Assembly: GCF_030689685.1 (NCBI RefSeq)
Contig: NZ_JAUYEY010000006.1
Location: 1-64,000 of the forward strand
Source of the DNA: Polaromonas sp.
GTDB taxonomy: Bacteria; Pseudomonadota; Gammaproteobacteria; Burkholderiales; Burkholderiaceae_C
DNA length: 64,000 nucleotides
Reading direction: 5' to 3'
Under the pieces are notes generated by a model. The model saw only the letters and a list, made by a program, of their open reading frames with translations, did not search any database and was not told where the DNA came from. How positions within the stretch are numbered: the stretch's first letter is position 1; every line of letters begins with the position of its first letter. Shown here piece after piece: positions 44,730 to 52,349 of this stretch. Made by a program: the position numbers and the translations under genes.

Positions 44730-44805
44730 GCCGGTGTAGCTCAGTCGGTAGAGCAGCTCATTCGTAATGAGAAGGTCGGGTGTTCGATTCATCTCTCCGG
44801 CACCA
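44730..44805 (+). tRNA. tRNA-Thr (CGT)
   Basis: 76-nt cloverleaf with encoded CCA. The acceptor is GCCGGTG with CTCCGGC (one T-T mismatch at 6-67), the D-arm AGCTCAGTCGGTAGAGC, the anticodon arm CTCATTCGTAATGAG with CGT, and the T-arm GGGTGTTCGATTCATC. A weak hairpin, AAGGGGGTAG with CTATCCCCTT, at 44811-44840 may end the transcript. The accessory segment 2 starts right after it. Confidence 0.96.
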
Positions 44806-44901
44806 ATGAAAAGGGGGTAGGCTTCCGGGTCTATCCCCTTCTTCACGTAGTCAGTACGTAACCGCTGGCTAATTACGATCCCAACTCGATTTTTTGTTCA
44901 A

Positions 44902-44967
44902 GCCGAGCGTTCGACGTAAGGCTGAGCGGCGTACGTCCACTGAGACTCGGTGCGACGCAGGTTAGGC
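44902..44967 (-). repeat. Decayed attC-like site 7
   Basis: GTTAGGC at 44961-44967 is a perfect R' type end. The partner is GCCGAGC at 44902-44908, two changes from GCCTAAC, followed by GTTCGACGTAAGGCTGAGCGG. This resembles site 4 (GTTCGACATGAGCGG) and pairs imperfectly with the right half (CGTCC...CGACGC). The minus-strand gene next to it ends 25 bp away, as in a cassette. Confidence 0.55.
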
Positions 44968-44992
44968 GTCAGCGCGTTATTGATCGCACAGT

Positions 44993-45343
44993 TCATTGTT
45001 TTCTGATTCTTTCGAACGGCGCAGCGCATTCGCCATTCCAAAAGCCCTTCAGGTCAAAGTCCTTGCGCTCGGAGTCCCACCACAATACAGCGTCAGATTT
45101 CCAAAGTTCGGATTTGGCCACCGGAACTTTAGAAATGCGTTCAAACTTCTCCAGAAGTTGATATGCATTCGGCTCGTATTTCATACTGAATCCAACAATG
45201 GCGCAGATGTAGACGTTTGAGATTCGACTATTTTTATCCATGAATTCGCTGGATTTGTAGTCAATGGCACCGCACACTGCCGATGTGAACAAGAGCGTAG
45301 CGATGGCGGCAAATCGAACACTTGGCAGAAGAATCAATTTCAT
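44993..45343 (-). CDS. Small exported protein of unknown function (cassette-like)
   Basis: 116 residues with a signal peptide (MKLILLPSVRFAAIATLLFT, cleavage after SAVCGA). The mature part, about 90 residues, includes NVYICAIVGFSMKYEPNAYQ, two cysteines and several tryptophans; I do not recognise it. It ends 25 bp from the attC-like site 7 and is more AT-rich than the flanks, so it could be the cargo of a decayed cassette. Confidence 0.6.
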   Translation of the reverse strand: MKLILLPSVRFAAIATLLFTSAVCGAIDYKSSEFMDKNSRISNVYICAIVGFSMKYEPNAYQLLEKFERISKVPVAKSELWKSDAVLWWDSERKDFDLKGFWNGECAAPFERIRKQ

Positions 45344-45395
45344 TTCTACGACCTTTTATCCAATTTTTTGGATGCTGCAATCTAGAGCGTGAGCG

Positions 45396-45659
45396 TTAAG
45401 CTTTTTTTCCGGCCGCAATGAACTCGCCATCTGGCAAAGTCTTGCGCCAGCCATGATCAACATTCTGAGGGGGATAAATATTCAAATAGTGCCAAACGTG
45501 ATATTTTGCGACCACCATTCCTTCTGCGTTTACTTCTTCGTAAAAGTCATCATCGTTGTCCATACCCTTTCGCTGTGCGGATTTCGCATCCGTGAGAACG
45601 AGCGTATTACCGGGTTCAACAGGCAGGAACGGTAGCGTCCTCGGATCGATTGCAGTCAT
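45396..45659 (-). CDS. Hypothetical protein with cassette-like 3' end
   Basis: 87 residues from the ATG at 45659; an in-frame TTG at 45683 is possible. MTAIDPRTLPFLPVEPGNTL, acidic middle (DNDDDFYEEVNAEG), and YHVWHYLNIYPPQN at about 60. No family recognised. The TAA stop lies inside GCTTAAC (45401-45395 on the minus strand), a RYYYAAC-type word, as with the SnoaL cassette. The other end of an attC is not recognisable, so this is suggestive only. Confidence 0.5.
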   Translation of the reverse strand: MTAIDPRTLPFLPVEPGNTLVLTDAKSAQRKGMDNDDDFYEEVNAEGMVVAKYHVWHYLNIYPPQNVDHGWRKTLPDGEFIAAGKKA

Positions 45660-45679
45660 ATGATTTGGAGTATCTTGAG

Positions 45680-45964
45680 TCAAAACGTTGAAGAGGAACG
45701 AGTGCAGCTTTTTATCAGTGAGTCTAGCCGACTTGCTGTAAATTGAAGCCCTTCCAGCGCAACGTGTACATAACGCTCCACCATAGATTGGGTTTTCCAG
45801 CCGCCCAGCCGCTGAAGTTCATGCGTCGGCGTTCCGGCCTCGCGATGCCATGTCGCAAAGGTGTTCCGTAGGTCATGCCAGCGAAAATCCTCGATGCCCG
45901 CTCCCTGCAAAGGATTGCGCTATGTCTTCGCGTTGACTTGGATAATTGGATTACTCGCACCGGC
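45680..45964 (-). pseudogene. Tyrosine recombinase C-terminal remnant with internal stop
   Basis: The reading FRWHDLRNTFATWHREAGTP then LQRLGGWKTQSMVERYVHVA carries the Arg of box II, the HxLR and GGW patterns and a candidate Tyr nucleophile of phage-type integrases. Immediately upstream the same frame gives SNPIIQVNAKT, then TAG, then RNPLQGAGIEDF, where relatives have a tryptophan (TGG). Further upstream the frame is closed and the N-terminal two thirds are missing. It is not an IntI-type integron integrase, whose C terminus differs. It probably marks an old island near tRNA-Thr. Confidence 0.75.
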
Positions 45965-45982
45965 TCAGCGGGGAAAGAATGA

Positions 45983-46012
45983 TTGACAATACAGTAGTCT
46001 AAAAACTACAAT
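45983..46012 (+). promoter_or_regulatory. Promoter and palindromic operator of the HigB/HigA-like pair
   Basis: TTGACA at 45983-45988 and TACAAT at 46007-46012 are 18 bp apart. GTAGT-ctaaaa-ACTAC (45994-46009) overlaps the -10, a typical autorepression site. Confidence 0.7.
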
Positions 46013-46020
46013 ATATCCCG

Positions 46021-46317
46021 ATGATCGAGTTAAAGCAAACCGAAACATTCAAGAAGTGGCGGACAGAGCTCAAGGACGCACGGGTGGGCGCTTTGATCGC
46101 ATCCCGCCTGGACCGTCTTGCTTTTGGATTTGTGGGCGATGCGGAGCCAGTGGGTCAAGGCGTCAGCGAATTGCGCGTCCATCATGGCCCGGGATACCGC
46201 ATCTACTTCCGCAAAAGGGGGAACGCGATCATTGTTTTGCTGTGCGGGGGAGACAAAAGCACGCAGGCAAAGGACATCAAGATGGCAAAGCACCTGGCTG
46301 AAGAATGGAGTGAATGA
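46021..46317 (+). CDS. RelE/ParE-type (HigB-like) addiction-module killer protein
   Basis: 98 residues. MIELKQTETFKKWRTELKDARVGALIASRLDRL and RVHHGPGYRIYFRKRGNAIIVLLCGGDKSTQAKDI follow the addiction-module killer family closely, at normal length. Such proteins cleave mRNA at the ribosome. The toxin gene comes first, as is typical for higBA-like modules, and is followed by its antitoxin. Confidence 0.92.
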   Translation: MIELKQTETFKKWRTELKDARVGALIASRLDRLAFGFVGDAEPVGQGVSELRVHHGPGYRIYFRKRGNAIIVLLCGGDKSTQAKDIKMAKHLAEEWSE

Positions 46318-46318
46318 C

Positions 46319-46612
46319 ATGGCTGAAAAACTGACCCCCTACGATCCCGCCGAGGACCTGACTTCTGACGAAGCGATTGCAAGCTTCATGGCGGAAGCGT
46401 TCCAGACGAACGATGCTGGCTACATCGCGCACGCGCTGGGGGTTGTCGCCCGCGCCAAAGGCATGACCCAAATAGCTGGGCAAACCGGGCTTTCCCGCGA
46501 ACAGCTTTACCGCTCTTTCAGTGAGAACGGCAACCCTACCCTGAAGACCACTTTGGCAGTCATGCAAGCTCTGGGCATCGAGCTGACCGCCAAAGTTTCG
46601 GCTACCGCATAA
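46319..46612 (+). CDS. HigA-like HTH antitoxin (addiction-module antidote)
   Basis: 97 residues from the ATG at 46319, 1 bp after the toxin stop. An N-terminal YDPAEDLTSDEAIASFMAEAF tail and an HTH domain (about 45-90, MTQIAGQTGLSREQLYRSFSENGNPTLKT) match the antidote family. It likely binds the palindrome over the promoter. Confidence 0.92.
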   Translation: MAEKLTPYDPAEDLTSDEAIASFMAEAFQTNDAGYIAHALGVVARAKGMTQIAGQTGLSREQLYRSFSENGNPTLKTTLAVMQALGIELTAKVSATA

Positions 46613-46762
46613 GACCAGCGCGGCAGCAGGATCGTAGATCGTCAGTTTTTTTCAGTCATCTTGTTGACTCCGTTCTTTTGCACGCCCACGGGGATTTCGA
46701 TCCAGTCCGGGCTGACACCCTAGAAAACCCTGGGACGGGCTTCCCCACTGACCTTACGAACA

Positions 46763-46816
46763 AAATCGACCTCCAGCCCTTATCTGACGGGCGTAGGCAG
46801 CTATTAATAATATAGC
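46763..46816 (-). repeat. Family A dispersed palindromic repeat, copy 7
   Basis: Minus strand GCTATATTATTAATAGC, then TGCCTAC, GCCCGTCAGATAAGGGC and TGGAGGTCGATTTT: both stems are well kept. The gap 46613-46865 holds this copy and no gene. Confidence 0.88.
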
Positions 46817-46865
46817 AACTGGCAACGCCCGCTCTGGCCAGCTACAGGCGCAGAAAGGCGAAATT

Positions 46866-47147
46866 TCACGCCTGCGCCCGCACCCAGCTTTTCAAGACGT
46901 CGTTCATGCGGGTTTGCCAGCCATCACCCGATGCCTTGAATTTCTCCACCACCTCCACGTCAATGCGCAGGGTGATCTGCGTTTTGCTGCCACTGCCCAG
47001 CGGGCGGCCACGACGCAGCAGTGGTTTGACTTGCAACCATTCGGCATCCGTGAAGGGGACGGCGTCAGGGTCTGCCAGGGCGGCGGCAGTGATGGCGGCG
47101 TCCTCGGCAGGAGTGGGAAGGATGATTCCGGTTTTAAGTTTTGGCAT
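46866..47147 (-). CDS. brnA: BrnA-type antitoxin (second locus)
   Basis: 93 residues. An acidic N terminus (PAEDAAITAAALADPDAVPFTDAEW) is followed by the ribbon-helix-helix GSKTQITLRIDVEVVEKFKASGDGWQTRMNDVLKSW. This is the standard BrnA layout, unlike the cassette copy at 17276-17545. It overlaps brnT by 14 nt. Confidence 0.93.
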   Translation of the reverse strand: MPKLKTGIILPTPAEDAAITAAALADPDAVPFTDAEWLQVKPLLRRGRPLGSGSKTQITLRIDVEVVEKFKASGDGWQTRMNDVLKSWVRAQA

Positions 47148-47412
47148 AACGTTTCACCTCTCGTGTGTTGGCTTTTCTCAAGCTGATGACGCGGCGCTCT
47201 GTGGGCAGCTCGGGTGGGCGGTCAACGAACACCACAACCATGATGCGCAGGCCGATGTAGCCCAACGCCACCATGCGGGCCTCGTCATACACGCGTCGCT
47301 TGTCAGGCCACACCACAGCAGCCTCCCATTCAAAGCCCACAGCGTCCAGCAATGAAAAGCCATGCTTGGCCAGATTCGCGGCATCTTTGGCTGGGTCAAA
47401 CGTCACATTCAC
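47134..47412 (-). CDS. brnT: BrnT-type toxin (second locus)
   Basis: 92 residues: MNVTFDPAKDAANLAKHGFS, WPDKRRVYDEARMVALGYIG and RRVISLRKANTREVKRY are the BrnT hallmarks. It is intact, followed by an intact brnA and preceded by two direct repeats that may be operators. Confidence 0.93.
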   Translation of the reverse strand: MNVTFDPAKDAANLAKHGFSLLDAVGFEWEAAVVWPDKRRVYDEARMVALGYIGLRIMVVVFVDRPPELPTERRVISLRKANTREVKRYAKT

Positions 47413-47418
47413 AATTTA

Positions 47419-47463
47419 TTGTAGTTACGTTTATTTGAATTGCAAGGAATATTTGTAGTTACG
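47419..47463 (-). promoter_or_regulatory. Direct repeats upstream of brnTA
   Basis: TTGTAGTTACG occurs at 47419-47429 and 47453-47463, 34 bp apart, within an AT-rich stretch just upstream of brnT. Probable BrnA binding sites; no exact dyad is seen. Confidence 0.5.
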
Positions 47464-47604
47464 ATAGTTCCAGCCAGCCGTCAAGCGTGGTGCAACGCGG
47501 CCGGTGCGGCTTCGATACCTAAAACACGGCGTCGCGGTAGCCGCAAAGCAAAACGCCGAGGGCGTTTGCCCGCTCCTGGAAATATATCTGTCGATCAGAT
47601 CCGA

Positions 47605-48084
47605 CTAAACGCCGCGCGCCCGCCGCGCCAGCGTTTCCATGGCCGCCAAGCGCATCGCGCCGAGTATCTCCAGCTGCTCTGCGGAAACCTGCTTTGCTTT
47701 GACGTCATAGATACACAGCGTGCCGACGGTGTGCCCATCAAATGCCAGCCGCGCGGAGGCGTAGAAGCGGATGAAAGGTGCATTGACGACGAGGGGATGG
47801 TCGGCAAACTGTGCGTCGGCGGTGGTGTCGGGGATCACGAGGAAGTCGTCTTCACAATGAAAGAGGATTTCGCAAAATGAAGTCTCGGCCGGCGACTCGG
47901 TGAGGGACACGCCTATGCATGACTTGAACCAGTCGCGGTCTGCGTCCAGCAGACTCACCATGGCGATGGGGACATCGAAGGCCTTGGCAAGCGTACGGGT
48001 CAGGTCGTCATACGCCACCTCGGCGGCGGTATCTAGCAATGCAAGGCTTTTCAGAGCCTGTAGACGCTCAGGATTTTTACGCAT
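47605..48084 (-). CDS. GAF-domain protein
   Basis: 159 residues forming one GAF domain: VPIAMVSLLDADRDWFKSCIG, ETSFCEILFHCEDDFLVIPD, RFYASARLAFDGHTVGTLCIYD. This subtype often precedes diguanylate cyclase or kinase domains, but here it stands alone. It may be a free-standing sensor or the remnant of a larger protein; a ligand cannot be named. Confidence 0.82.
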   Translation of the reverse strand: MRKNPERLQALKSLALLDTAAEVAYDDLTRTLAKAFDVPIAMVSLLDADRDWFKSCIGVSLTESPAETSFCEILFHCEDDFLVIPDTTADAQFADHPLVVNAPFIRFYASARLAFDGHTVGTLCIYDVKAKQVSAEQLEILGAMRLAAMETLARRARGV

Positions 48085-48112
48085 GACAAGCGCAAACGGT
48101 GGGCGCCACGCG

Positions 48113-48544
48113 TCAGGCGTCGAGGCGCGCTGCGGCCTGTTTTTTGCTCAGGCTTCGCAGTGCGGCAATCGCCGGAAATTGGCTGGCACGGGGCCGTGTT
48201 TTGCCGTTTTCCCATTTATAAACCGACTGGTCCGACACGCCAAGCAGGAGGCCGGCTTCAGCCGCTGACAAGCCCAGGCGTTTTCTCTGCGCCAGCAGGC
48301 CGCTGGCGCTGAAACGGAAGGAACCAGCTGCCAGGTCGTCAGACAAAGCCTCTGCTGGCTTTTTGCCAGCAGCTTTGCCCAGGCGACCGACCAGTTGTTC
48401 CAGCGCGGCAATGCGGCGCTTCAGCGCGGCGATGTCTGACCGGAAGTGGGCCGAGGACTTTTTCAGCTGTTGTGTTTCAGCGCGTGCTTCTTTGCGGGAA
48501 ACGCGGGCAATTTCTTCTTTCAAAACGCTTGCTATATTGGGCAT
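48113..48544 (-). CDS. XRE-type helix-turn-helix protein with coiled-coil N terminus
   Basis: 143 residues. The N-terminal half is a helix with heptad character (FRSDIAALKRRIAALEQLV). The C-terminal part is a Cro/C1-like HTH (KRLGLSAAEAGLLLGVSDQSVYKWENGKTRP). The combination resembles antitoxin-type or phage-type regulators of unknown target. 28 bp upstream of the GAF gene on the same strand. Confidence 0.8.
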   Translation of the reverse strand: MPNIASVLKEEIARVSRKEARAETQQLKKSSAHFRSDIAALKRRIAALEQLVGRLGKAAGKKPAEALSDDLAAGSFRFSASGLLAQRKRLGLSAAEAGLLLGVSDQSVYKWENGKTRPRASQFPAIAALRSLSKKQAAARLDA

Positions 48545-48605
48545 GGGCCTTTGTTCCAGATAAAAGAAACACCTATCTTACGGTGCCAAGCTACCTCATC
48601 CTGAT

Positions 48606-49442
48606 TCACGGGCTTCGCGCAAGGGGTTCAGGCCATCGCCCGGCCCGCTCAAACACACCTCTGACCAGAGCATACAACGCCCAGAGCAGCAGCAGCGGAA
48701 TCACCAAAGTCTGTAGCAAAAAAATCACGATCAACCGGATGATGTGTTCGGTCGCCTGCTCGGCCGCCAGCTTCAGGGCTTCAAAGCGTGCCTTCACATC
48801 GGCAGTGTCGGACAGCCAGCCCTTCATCCGGTCGAGCACGCCGGGATTGTCCGGTACCGCCACGGGCGGGCCGAGGCGGGCGGCCTGGGTGGACGAGGTG
48901 TCGATCTGCAACTGGCTGGCTGCGTAGTCGGGCGCCAGGAATTTTTGCCACAGCAGGTCGGTACCCAGCGTCACCACGGGAACCGCGAAGCGCAGCATCA
49001 GCAGGATCACCAGCACGCGCGACAACCAGGGCGGCGGCGCTTGCCGCCTGAAGTGCACCCACGCCCAGCCCAGCGCCACGGCCGTCAGCGCCAGCGAGAT
49101 CACCCAGTAGCCGCCCATGGCAATCAGCGCTTTCTGCACACCAAAAGCCACACTGGCCGCCAGCATCAGTGTGGAGAACTTCTCCACCAGGTCGTTAACC
49201 GGATCGAGCAACTGACCCGGCGTGAGCGTGACGCCCACACCCAGCGGCTGCACCGACAGTGCGGTGCCCTGCGCCACCGAGATCACGGCATTGAGGGCGC
49301 GTGCCGTGGCAAAACTGACCAAAGCGCGCTTCAAGCCGGCATCGACCTGCGCCATCGCTGGCGCATCCAGCGGCGCGAACCATGAACAGGCCACCGCAGC
49401 AAGCATGAACAGGGCCAGGACAAAACGGCGGATGCTGGGCAT
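48606..49442 (-). CDS. Polytopic membrane protein of unknown function
   Basis: 278 residues. A signal-like N terminus (VLALFMLAAVACSWFA) is followed by membrane segments near 100-125, 140-165 and 235-265 and a soluble loop of about 60 residues between the last two. No family recognised. It precedes the accessory segment's HTH gene on the same strand and is divergent from the lipoprotein gene. A structural role in the envelope is possible. Confidence 0.65.
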   Translation of the reverse strand: MPSIRRFVLALFMLAAVACSWFAPLDAPAMAQVDAGLKRALVSFATARALNAVISVAQGTALSVQPLGVGVTLTPGQLLDPVNDLVEKFSTLMLAASVAFGVQKALIAMGGYWVISLALTAVALGWAWVHFRRQAPPPWLSRVLVILLMLRFAVPVVTLGTDLLWQKFLAPDYAASQLQIDTSSTQAARLGPPVAVPDNPGVLDRMKGWLSDTADVKARFEALKLAAEQATEHIIRLIVIFLLQTLVIPLLLLWALYALVRGVFERAGRWPEPLARSP

Positions 49443-49592
49443 GAGAGCTCCTCGGAAAAAAGTCGGGCTGCTTCAGGATACCGCGTCCGCAGTGGCCCGT
49501 CGCAGGCTGGGCAGTGCGCACAGCCACCGCTACAATCGCGCTGCCTGAAGCGGCCCCGCACCAGGCCTCTTGCCACTTCCAAGGTTCAAGCC

Positions 49593-50042
49593 ATGACCGC
49601 CATCAAAACCCTGTTCGTGTTGTCCACCGCTTGCCTGATGCTGGGCTGCAACACCCTGGGCAATGCGCCGATTGCCAACGACAGCACGGTCAGCGGCAAC
49701 ACCGCGAAACAACTGGCGGGTGATGTGCCGCTGCCGCAGGGCGCGGTGATCAAACAGCAGGACACGCTGGTGATGGGCACGGGCAGCTCCTGGACCGGGC
49801 GCCTGAGCCTGACGGTGGCGGGCGAGCCGCAGTCGGTGTTTGCCTACTTCCGCGACAGCCTGCCAGGCGCCGGCTGGACGCTGACGTCAAGTTCTTTTTC
49901 AAAACTGAGCCTGCTGACCTTCACCAAGGCAGAACGCATCGCCACGGTGCAGATGCAAGGCTCAGGTTTTGGCGGTGGCAACGAAGTGCTGATCACCGTG
50001 GCCCCGGCGGTCAAGCCGGCCAGCCCCACCAGCCGACCCTGA
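49593..50042 (+). CDS. Small lipoprotein of unknown function
   Basis: 149 residues with a lipoprotein signal (LFVLSTACLMLGC, lipobox LMLGC). The mature part contains VFAYFRDSLPGAGWTL, like domains that compare a wild-type and altered value in uncharacterised beta-rich lipoproteins. No known name. Convergent with the CorC-type gene. Confidence 0.7.
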   Translation: MTAIKTLFVLSTACLMLGCNTLGNAPIANDSTVSGNTAKQLAGDVPLPQGAVIKQQDTLVMGTGSSWTGRLSLTVAGEPQSVFAYFRDSLPGAGWTLTSSSFSKLSLLTFTKAERIATVQMQGSGFGGGNEVLITVAPAVKPASPTSRP

Positions 50043-50053
50043 TCCACCTGGTT

Positions 50054-51406
50054 TCAAGCCGCCTCGTTTTTGGGTGACCGCGCGTCGGAGATGCTGCTGA
50101 CCAGCACCTTGTCGATGCGTTTGCCGTCCAGGTCCAGCACTTCAAAACGCCAGTCCGCCGCCTCGACGCACTCACCGACGGCCAGCAGCCGCCCCGACAC
50201 GCTTTGGAGCAAGCCGGCCACGGTGTTGTAGCGCCCCTTGTCCTCGTCGGGCAGGTCCTTGATGTCCAACCTGGCCTTCAATTCGGACACCGGCATCACG
50301 CCGTCAATCAACCAGCTACCGTCGGGCCGCTGGGTGGCCCAGGCATCGACCTGGGCGCCGGGTTGCAACTCGCCGGTAATCGCCTCCAACATGTCCATCG
50401 GCGTCATCAGCCCCTGGACCACGCCGTATTCATCGACCACAAACACGATGCGGGTGGAGCGCTTGCGAAACTGCTCAAGCAACTCCATGCCGGTCAGGGT
50501 TTCGGGCACAAACACGGCGGGAATGGCATAGACATCGATGCGGTCGGCCAGCGTGGGCGTGGTGCCCGTGCCAGTGCTTTCACCCACCGGCTGGATCCGA
50601 CCGCGCAGCGCCAGCAGCTTGGCGACGTTCACCACCCCGACCACATCGTCGAGGCTGCCGCGGCATACCGGGTACCACGAATGCCCGGTGGCACCGGCCT
50701 TGGCAATCGCCTGGGCCACGGTGTCGTTGGCGTCAATCCACTCAATGTCCGAGCGCGGCAGCATCAGTGACGTGAGAAGCCGGTCGTCAAGCAAAAACAC
50801 GTTCTGCACCATCTGGTGTTCGTGCTCCTCGATCAGGCCGGCGTCCAGGCCTTCTTCCAGGCTGGCTGCAATTTCTTCATCGGTCACGGTGCGCTCGCCG
50901 GCGTTGTCCACCCGCAGCAGCTTGAGCACGGCATGGGTACTGAAGGACAGCAGGCGCACAAAAGGCTTGGTGCCGGTGGCCACCCACATCATGGGCCGTG
51001 AGACCAGGCGCGCGACGGTTTCGGGGTAAAGCTGGCCGATGCGCTTGGGCACCAGCTCGCCGAACACGATGGTGATGAAGGTGATGATGGTGACCACCAG
51101 TGCCGTGGCCGAAATGTCGGCGGCACGCACGGACGCGCCGAAAGACTGGATCCACGCCGACAGGTCGTCGCTGAAAGCCGCCTCGCCGATGATGCCGTTG
51201 AGCATGCCGATGGAGGTGATGCCGACCTGTACCGACGACAAAAACTGGGTCGGGTTGTCCAGCAGCGTCAGCGCCGCGCGTGCGCCCTTGTCACCCGACT
51301 CCGACATGGCATTAAGTCTGGCCTTGCGGCTGGAGGCCAGCGCCAGCTCCGACATGGCGAAGACGCCGTTGAGCAGCGTCAAAAAGGCAATGAGGATGAA
51401 ATCCAT
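50054..51406 (-). CDS. CorC/HlyC-type transporter-associated protein (DUF21-CBS-CBS-HlyC)
   Basis: 450 residues from the ATG at 51406 (MDFILIAFLTLLNG); an upstream start at 51436 would overlap apaH. DUF21 membrane domain (about 1-190, GVFAMSELALASSRKARL), two CBS domains (about 210-335, LMLPRSDIEWIDANDTVAQA, IVFVVDEYGVVQGLMT) and a C-terminal CorC_HlyC domain (about 350-440). Members are linked to Mg/Co efflux or resistance; the ion is not proven. Divergent from apaH with 23 bp between. Confidence 0.92.
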   Translation of the reverse strand: MDFILIAFLTLLNGVFAMSELALASSRKARLNAMSESGDKGARAALTLLDNPTQFLSSVQVGITSIGMLNGIIGEAAFSDDLSAWIQSFGASVRAADISATALVVTIITFITIVFGELVPKRIGQLYPETVARLVSRPMMWVATGTKPFVRLLSFSTHAVLKLLRVDNAGERTVTDEEIAASLEEGLDAGLIEEHEHQMVQNVFLLDDRLLTSLMLPRSDIEWIDANDTVAQAIAKAGATGHSWYPVCRGSLDDVVGVVNVAKLLALRGRIQPVGESTGTGTTPTLADRIDVYAIPAVFVPETLTGMELLEQFRKRSTRIVFVVDEYGVVQGLMTPMDMLEAITGELQPGAQVDAWATQRPDGSWLIDGVMPVSELKARLDIKDLPDEDKGRYNTVAGLLQSVSGRLLAVGECVEAADWRFEVLDLDGKRIDKVLVSSISDARSPKNEAA

Positions 51407-51429
51407 GAATCCGGAGGCAGAATGAACAC

Positions 51430-52281
51430 ATGGCACTTTACATGATCGGCGACCTGCAAGGCTGCCATGACCCTTTGCAGCGCCTGCTGCGCAAGATTGA
51501 CTTCTCCCCCAGCCGCGACACGCTCTACCTGCTCGGCGACCTGGTCAACCGCGGCCCTGACTCGCTGGCGGTGCTGCGCAGCCTTGAACAACTCGGCGAC
51601 GCGGCGCAATGCCTGCTTGGCAATCACGACCTGAACCTGCTCGGCATCCGCCACGGCCTGCGCAAACCGCATCGCGGCGACACCGTGCAGCAGGTGCTGG
51701 ACGCACCCGACAGCGAGGCGCTGCTCGACTGGCTGCGGCATCGCCGCATGGCCATGTTTGCGCGCGGCTGGCTGATGGTGCATGCCGGCGTGCTACCGCA
51801 ATGGAGCGTGGCGCAGACACTGGCGCTGGCCGGCGAAGTCGAGCGCGCGCTGCGCGGTCCAGACCTGGCCGGTTTTCTGCACGGCATGTACGGCAACACG
51901 CCAGCCCGCTGGGACGATTCACTGGCAGGCGCCGAACGCCTGCGCGTGATTGTCAATGCGCTGACGCGTATGCGTTTTTGCACGGCCGACGGCGCGATGG
52001 AATTTGCCAGCACCGGCGGCACACAGACCGCGCTGCCCGGCTACCTGCCCTGGTTTGAGGTGCCGGGCCGGCAGACCACCGGCGTGCCCATCGCGTTTGG
52101 CCACTGGTCCACACTGGGTGCCGACACGGCGGCAGCCGGCGGCGGCCTGCTGGCCAACACCTTGCCGCTGGACACCGGCTGTGTCTGGGGCGGCTGCCTG
52201 ACGGCCGCGCGTATCGGCGACGCGCCCGGAGCGTTCGAGCTCATTGCGGTGAGATGCGAGTGGGCACAGGCGCCAGGCTGA
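51430..52281 (+). CDS. apaH: Symmetrical bis(5'-nucleosyl)-tetraphosphatase
   Basis: 283 residues, normal ApaH length. Hydrolyses Ap4A to two ADP. Metallophosphatase motifs are YMIGDLQGCHDPL, LYLLGDLVNRGPDS, CLLGNHDLNLLG and MVHAGVLPQWS, with GHWSTLGAD near the end. It controls dinucleotide alarmones and mRNA decapping in enterobacteria. Family A repeat copy 8 follows its stop. Confidence 0.95.
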   Translation: MALYMIGDLQGCHDPLQRLLRKIDFSPSRDTLYLLGDLVNRGPDSLAVLRSLEQLGDAAQCLLGNHDLNLLGIRHGLRKPHRGDTVQQVLDAPDSEALLDWLRHRRMAMFARGWLMVHAGVLPQWSVAQTLALAGEVERALRGPDLAGFLHGMYGNTPARWDDSLAGAERLRVIVNALTRMRFCTADGAMEFASTGGTQTALPGYLPWFEVPGRQTTGVPIAFGHWSTLGADTAAAGGGLLANTLPLDTGCVWGGCLTAARIGDAPGAFELIAVRCEWAQAPG

Positions 52282-52295
52282 CGGGTTTTCAGGCA

Positions 52296-52349
52296 TTTTA
52301 GGCCTCCAGCCCATACCCGACGGGCACAAGCAGCTATGAATTCAATAGC
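52296..52349 (-). repeat. Family A repeat, copy 8, supplying a stop codon
   Basis: Minus strand GCTATTGAATTCATAGC, TGCTTGT, GCCCGTCGGGTATGGGC, TGGAGGCC: both stems are near perfect. The TGA of the YihY-type gene lies in the first stem. Confidence 0.9.

Noticed and set aside
44879-44885. TCCCAAC as an alternative left end for the attC-like site near tRNA-Thr
   Set aside because: The distance from the inner arms is too long; GCCGAGC at 44902 gives the normal attC spacing.
45680-45964. Integron integrase for the cassette array
   Set aside because: The C-terminal motifs fit phage-type recombinases, not IntI, and the gene is broken and 25 kb away.
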